From Candidatus Aerophobus profundus SCGC AAA252-L23 (lineage in GTDB: Bacteria; Aerophobota; Aerophobia; Aerophobales; Aerophobaceae), in assembly GCA_000402295.1 (NCBI GenBank), contig AQRW01000103.1:4445-10848 (forward strand): DNA of 6,404 bases, in the 5' to 3' direction. Shown one piece after another: positions 1-4,979 of the stretch. The position numbers and the translations under genes are program-made. How positions within the stretch are numbered: the stretch's first letter is position 1; each line of letters opens with the position of its first letter. The notes beneath the pieces are model-generated. The model worked only from the letters and a program-made list of their open reading frames with translations. It was not told the origin of the DNA and made no database searches.

Positions 1-66
1 CAGGATTTTTCTCCCGTTGACAGTTAAGCTCAGATTTTCGAGTTTGAGTATTCCTCTCTCACCCAT
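1..66 (-). CDS. N-terminus of an ABC transporter-type ATPase, possibly SufC-like (cut by window edge)
   Basis: A reading frame opens at ATG 66-64 and runs 22 codons to the window edge without a stop. Residues 7-22 read LKLENLSLTVNGRKIL. This is the usual first beta strand of an ABC ATPase: a hydrophobic-charged strand, 'ENLSL.V.G', then 'ILxx' before the A-loop region. The 'V(N/D)G(K/R)xIL' form resembles SufC, the iron-sulfur cluster assembly ATPase, more than LivG/LivF, but so few residues cannot settle the subfamily. A purine-rich AAGGGTG lies about 6 nt before the ATG and could be the ribosome binding site. The Walker motifs would lie to the left of position 1. The gene points the same way as the liv operon but is separated from it by about 320 bp containing palindromic repeats, so it is probably a separate transcription unit. 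Confidence 0.6.
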   Translation of the reverse strand, partial: MGERGILKLENLSLTVNGRKIL

Positions 67-149
67 TTTCTACACCCTTTTTAACCATTCAGGCACCTAA
101 TATTAACTTCAGTCCAAGATTCGGTAAGCTATTAAAACTCTCTACTTGG

Positions 150-172
150 GTAGGGGCGACTTTAGTCGCCCT
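150..172 (+). repeat. REP-like palindrome 1 (GTAG head, 7-bp stem, TTTA loop)
   Basis: GTAG at 150-153 is followed directly by a perfect 7-bp stem, GGGCGAC (154-160) and GTCGCCC (165-171), around a TTTA loop (161-164). A GTAG or GGAG tetranucleotide 5' of a palindrome is the hallmark of REP sequences mobilised by RAYT (TnpA-REP) transposases. No such transposase gene is present here. The element is in plus orientation and faces palindrome 2, forming a head-to-head pair like a BIME. It is not followed by a T run, so it is not a typical terminator. Confidence 0.7.
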
Positions 173-199
173 CGGTGAAGCAAGACTTAAAAAGCAATT

Positions 200-221
200 G
201 GGAGGCTAAAGCCTCCCCTAC
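200..221 (-). repeat. REP-like palindrome 2 (same design, inverted)
   Basis: Read on the minus strand, GTAG (221-218) is followed by the 7-bp stem GGGAGGC (217-211), a TTTA loop (210-207) and GCCTCCC (206-200). The architecture matches palindrome 1 exactly: GTAG, then GGG plus four variable bases, then TTTA, then the complement. The orientation is opposite, with 46 bp between the two axes. The compensatory differences between the stems (CGAC against AGGC, each with its complement) show the palindrome is preserved while the sequence varies. Confidence 0.7.
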
Positions 222-263
222 CCGCAGGGAGAACTTTAATCAGCTCAGTTTGGATTCCATAAA

Positions 264-293
264 GGTAGCCGCAGGCTTTAGCCTGCGGCTACC
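264..293 (+). repeat. REP-like palindrome 3 (13-bp stem, TTTA loop)
   Basis: This is the longest of the three: a perfect 13-bp inverted repeat, GGTAGCCGCAGGC (264-276) and its complement (281-293), around the same TTTA centre. GTAG is at 265-268, and because CTAC closes the other arm the element reads as GTAG-headed on both strands. Its centre GGCTTTAGCC is shared with palindrome 2. Read in the direction of the liv operon it is followed by only TTTAT, so it could be a weak terminator or 3'-end stabilising hairpin after livF, but its family resemblance to palindromes 1 and 2 argues for a repeat. Confidence 0.7.
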
Positions 294-388
294 ACGAATC
301 TTACTTTTCAGTAAAACCTACCCGTTACAAAAACTTTACTTTGGCTTTATTGTAAGTGGCTGGCGCAATTTGTCAAACCGAATTCATC

Positions 389-1090
389 TTAACCCAAGAA
401 CAACTGCTTCACATTGTCTCGGGAGAGAATCTCGGCGGGTTCTCCCTGGGCGGCGATCCTACCTGTTTTCATCACATAAAGATAGTCAGCAATCTCTATA
501 GCTAAGGCATTTTGTTCTATTAGTAGAATGGTAGTTCCTTTTTCTTTAAGGCCGACAATTTTCTTGAATATACGTTCAGTCAGTAGGGGAGCTACTCCCG
601 CAGAAGGCTCATCCAAAATTAATATTCCGGCGCGGCAAATTAAAGCTCGGGCAATTGCCAGCATCTGTTGCTCTCCTCCGGAGAGAGTTCCGGCTATTTG
701 TCGGGAGCGTTCTTTCAAAACGGGAAAAAGCTCACCTACCTCATTGATGCTTCCGTTAGCCCGGAAATTTTTCACCGACACGCCTCCCATCAGAAGATTT
801 TCCCGAACACTCATCCCGGAAAATAAGTGCCCTCCCTCAGGCACCAGAGCTATCCCTTTTCTTACCGCATCCTCAGCTCTCAGTCCGGTAATATCTTCTC
901 CGTCCAGGAGAACTTTTCCTCCAAAAGGAGTAATTAGCCCGGCGATGGCCTTAACTAAAGTACTCTTACCCGAACCATTTGATCCTACAATCAGGGTAAT
1001 TTTTTTCTCTCTGACTTCAAGGCTTACCCCCTGAACCACCCTGGCTTTTCCATAACCAGCCTCCAGTCCCACAATTTCTAATTTAGCCAT
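389..1090 (-). CDS. livF: Branched-chain-amino-acid-type ABC transporter ATP-binding protein LivF
   Basis: One of the two ATPases that power the LivHM permease from the cytoplasmic face. The 233-residue length is normal for LivF. Visible motifs are Walker A GSNGSGKST (36-44), signature LSGGEQQ (136-142) and Walker B ILILDEP (156-162). Two LivF hallmarks separate it from its partner LivG: the Q-loop position carries Glu in VPEGG (E85), and the H-switch position is Gln in IEQN (Q193). E. coli LivF shows the same pattern, so this is a family trait, not damage. The ATG at 1090 follows an AAGGGC ribosome binding site by about 7 nt. It overlaps the livG stop by 13 nt, so translation is probably coupled. 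It is the last gene of the operon. Family assignment is firm; the transported substrate is not established. Confidence 0.95.
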   Translation of the reverse strand: MAKLEIVGLEAGYGKARVVQGVSLEVREKKITLIVGSNGSGKSTLVKAIAGLITPFGGKVLLDGEDITGLRAEDAVRKGIALVPEGGHLFSGMSVRENLLMGGVSVKNFRANGSINEVGELFPVLKERSRQIAGTLSGGEQQMLAIARALICRAGILILDEPSAGVAPLLTERIFKKIVGLKEKGTTILLIEQNALAIEIADYLYVMKTGRIAAQGEPAEILSRDNVKQLFLG

Positions 1091-1848
1091 TGGTTGCCCT
1101 TCTTTCCAAAGTAGGCCTCGATGACCGCTTTTTCTTCCCTTACTTCCTGGGGCGTACCTTCCATTATCTTTCTACCCCGATCCAGGACAATTAGTCGGCC
1201 AACCAAATTCATTAGCATCCTGATATCATGTTCTATCACCAGAAAAGCGACTCCTTTTTGCTGGATCCTCTTGATTATCTCTGTCAAGAGGTCAGTCTCA
1301 CTCGGGTTGAGACCTGAGGAGGGCTCATCTAAAAGTAGTATATCCGGCTGGCAGGATAAAGCCCGAGCTATCCCCAAAAGACGCTGCTGACCAAAATTAA
1401 GAGATGAGGCTTTCCTTTCTCTCATCTCCCAAAGGCCAACCCACCCCAGAGATTCCAAAGCTTTACTCCTGATTCTCTCCAAAATCAGCTTTTTCCCACT
1501 AGTAGGAAACATACCGGTCCATAAACCTATCTCTCTACTTTCCGGAACAGCCACTTCCACGTTTTCCCTGACGGTGAGATGTTCAAAAATCCTGATGTCC
1601 TGAAAGGTTCTGGATAATCCTTTCCTAATAATTTCATGTGGTTTAAGATGAGTAATCTCTTTACCCTGGAAACATATCCTTCCTTTAGTGGAAGGAAGAA
1701 AACTGGTAATGATATTGAAAAGAGTAGTCTTGCCGGCTCCATTGGGACCCATAAGCCCTACCACCTCATCTTCTTTCACCCGGAAGGAAACGTCATCCAG
1801 AGCAATTAGTCCGCCAAAATGGCAGCAAATATTTTCAATCTGAAGCAT
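1078..1848 (-). CDS. livG: Branched-chain-amino-acid-type ABC transporter ATP-binding protein LivG
   Basis: The second cytoplasmic ATPase of the importer, 256 residues, typical for LivG. It has Walker A GPNGAGKTT (34-42), Q-loop Gln83 in RTFQ, Walker B ILLLDEP (170-176) with catalytic Glu175, and H-switch His207 in VIEHD. The signature motif is LNFGQQR (150-156), the LivG variant in which the usual LSGGQ is LSYGQ. The N-terminal FGGLIAL (11-17) and the long insert after VRENV (93-97) are also LivG-like. With LivF lacking the H-switch His, this subunit probably supplies one complete catalytic site of an asymmetric heterodimer; that is inference from motifs. The ATG at 1848 lies inside the end of livM (14-nt overlap) and is preceded only by a weak GGA, which suggests re-initiation after livM. 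Confidence 0.95.
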   Translation of the reverse strand: MLQIENICCHFGGLIALDDVSFRVKEDEVVGLMGPNGAGKTTLFNIITSFLPSTKGRICFQGKEITHLKPHEIIRKGLSRTFQDIRIFEHLTVRENVEVAVPESREIGLWTGMFPTSGKKLILERIRSKALESLGWVGLWEMRERKASSLNFGQQRLLGIARALSCQPDILLLDEPSSGLNPSETDLLTEIIKRIQQKGVAFLVIEHDIRMLMNLVGRLIVLDRGRKIMEGTPQEVREEKAVIEAYFGKKGNQWLN

Positions 1849-2815
1849 TAGCCCAATCCGATTTTCCCTCTCTAATTAACCCTCCGGGGGCGAATATTAC
1901 GAAAATGATTAAAATAACACCGAAGACAATATCCTGGATATGGGTAATTTGGGTTAAGTCTATGGCCGCTCTATCTCCCAGTCTCCTGATTATCTCCGGA
2001 AGCAGAGAAAGAAGCACCGCTCCCCCGGCTGCTCCATACACTGAATACATTCCTCCAATTATCACCATAGTTACTATCTTAATGGAAAACATCACCCCAA
2101 AATCTCCGGGACTCACAGTACCATAGGCGCAGTGAGCGAAAAGAGCTCCGGCAAAGCCAGCTAAGCCAGTGGAAAGAGTAAAAATGTAGAGCTTAGCTGC
2201 GGGAACATTGATACCCACTGACTCTGCTGCCCATTCATCGGAATGGATAGCCTTCAACCTTTTACCCATAGGTGACTTTGAGAGACGTTGGCAGAGAAAA
2301 ACAAAAATCAGAGCAAACATCCAGACTAGATAATAATGAGACAAGTAAGAAGAAAACTCCAATTTACCCAGACTGATGTTGGGCAAATTATAAATCCCCA
2401 TCTCACCTCCGGTAATAGGAGCCGCCGCCTTAAAAAACTCCTGAGCGGCCATCCCCACCCCCAGAGTGGCCAGAGCTAAGTAATAGCCTTTGAGTTTTAG
2501 AACTGGATAGCCAATAAGAAAGCCCATTAGAGCTCCCATTAGAGCTCCCAGAGGAATAGTAAATAAAGGAGACCAGCCCCATCTACTGGAAAGAATAGCC
2601 GTAGTATAGGCACCTATCCCGTAGAAAGCGGCGTGGCCCAGAGAAATTTCTCCCAGCAATCCCACCAGTAGAACTAAACTCACGGCCAACATCACAAAAA
2701 AACCGGCTTGGATACCTACCTCCAACGGATAATTAAAAAGGTTCTCCAAAATCAAGGGAATAACTGCCACTACGATAATGACTACCAGCAATCTTAAGTT
2801 AAAAGACTTCTTCAA
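1835..2815 (-). CDS. livM: Branched-chain-amino-acid-type ABC transporter permease LivM
   Basis: Inner-membrane permease subunit, 326 residues and strongly hydrophobic, with around nine likely membrane segments. The family block GEISLGHAAFYGIGAY (55-70) is clear, as is YYLALATLG (111-119). The cytoplasmic loop contacting the ATPase is around AAESVGINVPAAKLYIFTLS (196-215). The C-terminus ends in a segment closing with FAPGGLI (308-314), standard for LivM. The start is TTG at 2815: its first bases overlap the livH stop as TTGA, a GGGGAG site sits 6 nt upstream, and the next ATG is at residue 42, after the first membrane segment. A perfect 12-bp tandem repeat in the gene encodes the doubled GALM at residues 90-97. 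It should pair with LivH to form the translocation pore. Confidence 0.94.
   Translation of the reverse strand: MKKSFNLRLLVVIIVVAVIPLILENLFNYPLEVGIQAGFFVMLAVSLVLLVGLLGEISLGHAAFYGIGAYTTAILSSRWGWSPLFTIPLGALMGALMGFLIGYPVLKLKGYYLALATLGVGMAAQEFFKAAAPITGGEMGIYNLPNISLGKLEFSSYLSHYYLVWMFALIFVFLCQRLSKSPMGKRLKAIHSDEWAAESVGINVPAAKLYIFTLSTGLAGFAGALFAHCAYGTVSPGDFGVMFSIKIVTMVIIGGMYSVYGAAGGAVLLSLLPEIIRRLGDRAAIDLTQITHIQDIVFGVILIIFVIFAPGGLIREGKSDWANASD
2523..2550. repeat. 12-bp in-frame tandem repeat within livM
   Basis: The unit CCCATTAGAGCT occurs twice in a row (2523-2534 and 2535-2546), followed by a partial third copy CCCA (2547-2550). Because the unit is a multiple of three, it encodes a doubled Gly-Ala-Leu-Met within a membrane segment of LivM (residues 90-97). 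Gain or loss of a unit would lengthen or shorten that helix by four residues without breaking the frame. Confidence 0.85.
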
Positions 2816-3666
2816 CTTCTGCTCCCCAAGATTCCCCGTGGCTGCAGGTAAAGAATCACTATCATCAGTACCGGAGCAATGACATCCTTGTAGGCGGAAA
2901 TCACCGAGACACTTAGAGCTTCAGACAAGCCAATAATCACCCCTCCCACCAGGGCTCCTGGTATACTCCCCATCCCACCGAGCACGGCGGCGCAGAATCC
3001 CTTGAGCCCCAGGTTGAGACCACAGTCAGCACTGGCATAGAATATCGGAGCAATTATTGTTCCCACCATACCTCCCAGTCCGGCACTGATAAAAAAAGAG
3101 AGCAGGCGCATTCGCCCAGGGGAAACCCCTACTATTCTGGCTCCCACCGGGTCCATTGAAGAGGCTCTAATTGACCTCCCCAGCTTGGTTTTTCTCAAGA
3201 ACAAAGTGAGAACAACCATACAAACAAGACATACGGTCATTACCAGGAGATACTGAGTTTCCACCATGACGCCCCCTACTGATAAAGAGCTTTGCTGGAA
3301 AAACTCGGGAATTCTAAAATGATGTGGTCCCCAGATCAAGGCAGCGGTTGACTTGAGGATAATGGATAAAGCTATAGTTATAATAATCAGGGAAGTAGGG
3401 GAGGCTTTACTGGCCGGTAAGATGGCCACCCGCTCCAGGCCGGCGCCTACTAAAGCTACCCCCAAAGCTGCTAGCAGAGGAATCAGCGGCAGAGGAATCC
3501 CCCAAGAGTAAAGGGAAAAGGCTAATAGCCCCCCCAGCATCACAAAATCACCCTGGGCCAGGTTGATCACTTTGCTGGCATTAAATATCAAGGTAAAACC
3601 CACGGCGATCAGGGCGTAGATACTGGCCCAGCCCAGCCCATGAATCAAAACATCAATTAGGAACAA
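2812..3666 (-). CDS. livH: Branched-chain-amino-acid-type ABC transporter permease LivH
   Basis: Inner-membrane permease, 284 residues, with about eight likely membrane segments. Family landmarks are GWASIYALIAVGFTLIF (12-28), the block NLAQGDFVMLGG (35-46) corresponding to NFAHGEFYMIG in E. coli LivH, the segment ASPTSLIIITIALSIIL (88-104), and the ATPase-contact loop ASSMDPVGARIVGVSPGRM (168-186). The C-terminus LQPRGILG (274-281) is typical. The start is TTG at 3666, 3 nt after the ligase stop, with AAGGGGAA about 9 nt upstream. No ATG occurs before residue 43, which lies past the first membrane segment, so TTG is the best-supported start. The end overlaps livM by 4 nt. It forms the pore with LivM. 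Confidence 0.94.
   Translation of the reverse strand: MFLIDVLIHGLGWASIYALIAVGFTLIFNASKVINLAQGDFVMLGGLLAFSLYSWGIPLPLIPLLAALGVALVGAGLERVAILPASKASPTSLIIITIALSIILKSTAALIWGPHHFRIPEFFQQSSLSVGGVMVETQYLLVMTVCLVCMVVLTLFLRKTKLGRSIRASSMDPVGARIVGVSPGRMRLLSFFISAGLGGMVGTIIAPIFYASADCGLNLGLKGFCAAVLGGMGSIPGALVGGVIIGLSEALSVSVISAYKDVIAPVLMIVILYLQPRGILGSRS
2822..2827 (-). promoter_or_regulatory. Ribosome binding site supporting the TTG start of livM
   Basis: GGGGAG on the minus strand ends 6 nt before the TTG at 2815. Its spacing and strength support TTG as the livM start, since no other start codon nearby has such a site. It lies within the last codons of livH, so it depends on translation passing through. Confidence 0.6.
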
Positions 3667-3669
3667 CTT

Positions 3670-4950
3670 TTACCGTTCCCCTTTTTGGTAAACAACTCGT
3701 TCGGCTTTACCGGGCTTACGCTCCAACTGCCCGGGTCTCAAAACTTCACTTTTCAGGGATAACCCGATGAACTGCTGTAACTTCTTCTCTATCTCACCAG
3801 AGGTAACTCCCCCTTCGGTCTCTATCTTGAGAGAAACACTTTTGATTCCCTCTTTTTCCTGTACTATTATTTGATACTGCTCTCCTACCCCGGGGATGGA
3901 CATGAGAACCTCTTCTACATCTCGAGGAAAGAAATTTACTCCCTTGACGATAAGCATATCATCTACTCTTCCCTTGATGTAATCGATTCTCAAGTGGGTT
4001 CGCCCACAACTGCATCTCTCTCTACTTCTAATTTTAGAAAGGTCACCGCTGCGGAATCTAATCACCGGGAAAGCCTCCCGCTCAAGAGCAGTAAATACCA
4101 GTTCTCCTTCTTCTCCATCAGGAAGTATCTGACCGGTTTCCGGATCAATTACCTCCACTAGGTACTGATCTTCCCAGACATGGATACCCTCATGGGCCGG
4201 GCAGTCCATCCCGGTGGTTCCTACTCCTCCGGTCTCGGTCATCCCGTAAATATCGAAGGTCTCTATCTCTAATCCACTGGCAATCCTCTCCTTCATTTTC
4301 TGGGAAAAAACCTCGGCCCCGAAAATTCCTATTTTAAGCGAGGGCATCTTAAGATTCTGCTCTTTCATCACTTCCATAATCCTGATTCCGTAGGAAACCA
4401 CCCCACAGATTACCTCGGTCTGGAAATCGTTAGCCAGTCTTATCTGCCTTAAGGTATTCCCCGCACCGGTAGGTATGATAAAGAGTCCGGCTAATCTGGC
4501 TCCGTGATAAAAACCAAATCCCCCGTTAAATAGCCCAAAAGAAGGAGTAATCTGAATAACGCTGCCTCCCTTTATCCCGGCCATTCGGTAACATCGGGCC
4601 ATACAGAGAGCCCACTGATGAATGTCTTTTTCTGTGTAGGGCATTACTACAGGTTTTCCCGTAAAACCGGAGGACATATGCATTTCTCTGATTTCTGTTT
4701 TATCCAGGCAAGAAAAACCCAGAGGATAATTCTCTCTTAGATTCTGTTTATCCATAAAGGGCAGGATCTTTAGATCTTCCAGTCCTCTGATATCCTCCGG
4801 TTTTATTCCTCTGGATTCAAGTCTCTTTCGGTAAAGCTCATTAGACTGGTAAACATACTTTACCACCTGCCTCAGCTTCTTAGCCTGAACTTTCTTAATT
4901 TCTTCCTGGGGAGCTGTCTCAATTTCTTTATTCCAGTAAATACTCTGCAT
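3670..4950 (-). CDS. paaK: Phenylacetate-CoA ligase (PaaK) family AMP-forming acyl-CoA ligase
   Basis: Predicted cytoplasmic adenylate-forming enzyme that converts a carboxylic acid, ATP and CoA to acyl-CoA, AMP and PPi. At 426 residues it has PaaK length, shorter than typical acyl-CoA synthetases. Motifs in order are the phosphate loop SSGFTGKP (93-100), a PaaK-type GLFNGGFGF (139-147), YGMTETGG (235-242), FRSGD (299-303), the hinge region GRVDDMLIVKGVNFFP (327-342) and a C-terminal GKAERV with the likely catalytic Lys415. The phosphate loop has Phe where Thr is usual. The TPSYA block of classical PaaK is replaced by GVVSYG (183-188). DCPAHEGIH (249-257) and CSCGRTH (313-319) could form a metal site. 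The ATG at 4950 follows AGGAG/AAGG sequences and lies 29 nt after the binding-protein stop. Its place inside a transporter operon suggests it activates the imported acid. Family is firm; substrate is unknown. Confidence 0.88.
   Translation of the reverse strand: MQSIYWNKEIETAPQEEIKKVQAKKLRQVVKYVYQSNELYRKRLESRGIKPEDIRGLEDLKILPFMDKQNLRENYPLGFSCLDKTEIREMHMSSGFTGKPVVMPYTEKDIHQWALCMARCYRMAGIKGGSVIQITPSFGLFNGGFGFYHGARLAGLFIIPTGAGNTLRQIRLANDFQTEVICGVVSYGIRIMEVMKEQNLKMPSLKIGIFGAEVFSQKMKERIASGLEIETFDIYGMTETGGVGTTGMDCPAHEGIHVWEDQYLVEVIDPETGQILPDGEEGELVFTALEREAFPVIRFRSGDLSKIRSRERCSCGRTHLRIDYIKGRVDDMLIVKGVNFFPRDVEEVLMSIPGVGEQYQIIVQEKEGIKSVSLKIETEGGVTSGEIEKKLQQFIGLSLKSEVLRPGQLERKPGKAERVVYQKGER
3676..3683 (-). 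promoter_or_regulatory. Ribosome binding site supporting the TTG start of livH
   Basis: AAGGGGAA on the minus strand lies about 9 nt upstream of the TTG at 3666 and inside the last codons of the CoA-ligase gene. Together with the 3-nt gap it suggests translational coupling of livH to the ligase gene. Confidence 0.5.
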
Positions 4951-4979
4951 CTTTCCTTATCTCCTCTCACTAAAAAAAA

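Larger units (their letters stand above)
67..388. other. Intergenic region carrying three palindromic repeats
   Basis: This gap lies between the livF stop and the start of the ABC-ATPase gene at the left edge. No convincing gene is seen on either strand; the open frames here run through the palindromes and resemble no protein family I recognise. The main content is the trio of GTAG-headed hairpins between 150 and 293. No classical intrinsic terminator follows livF: nothing between 388 and 294 on the minus strand combines a GC stem with a T run. The 13-bp hairpin at 264-293 is followed on the minus strand only by TTTAT, so it may protect the mRNA 3' end or terminate weakly. The stretch 67-149 must hold the promoter of the left-edge gene, but I see no clear -35/-10 pair. 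Confidence 0.6.

Noticed and set aside
91..125. Promoter for the left-edge gene around TTGGAC/TAATAT on the minus strand
   Set aside because: The spacing between the candidate hexamers is far too short for a sigma-70 promoter, and no alternative -35 of reasonable quality is present.
175..501. Plus-strand 108-codon open frame across the palindromes
   Set aside because: It runs through repeats 2 and 3 and then antisense into livF, and its product shows no recognisable family features. Treated as chance.
456..516. Gln instead of His at the H-switch of LivF as a sign of a degenerate ATPase
   Set aside because: LivF proteins normally carry EQN at this site, so it is a family trait and not a defect.
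528..1034. Plus-strand open frame opposite livF
   Set aside because: It lies wholly antisense to a strongly supported ATPase gene and has no family resemblance. The plus-strand frames opposite livG, livM, the ligase and the binding protein were rejected for the same reason.
4972..4979. T8 run after the binding-protein stop as a terminator separating it from the ligase gene
   Set aside because: No GC-rich stem precedes the run on the minus strand, so it does not look like an intrinsic terminator. It may still reduce read-through a little.
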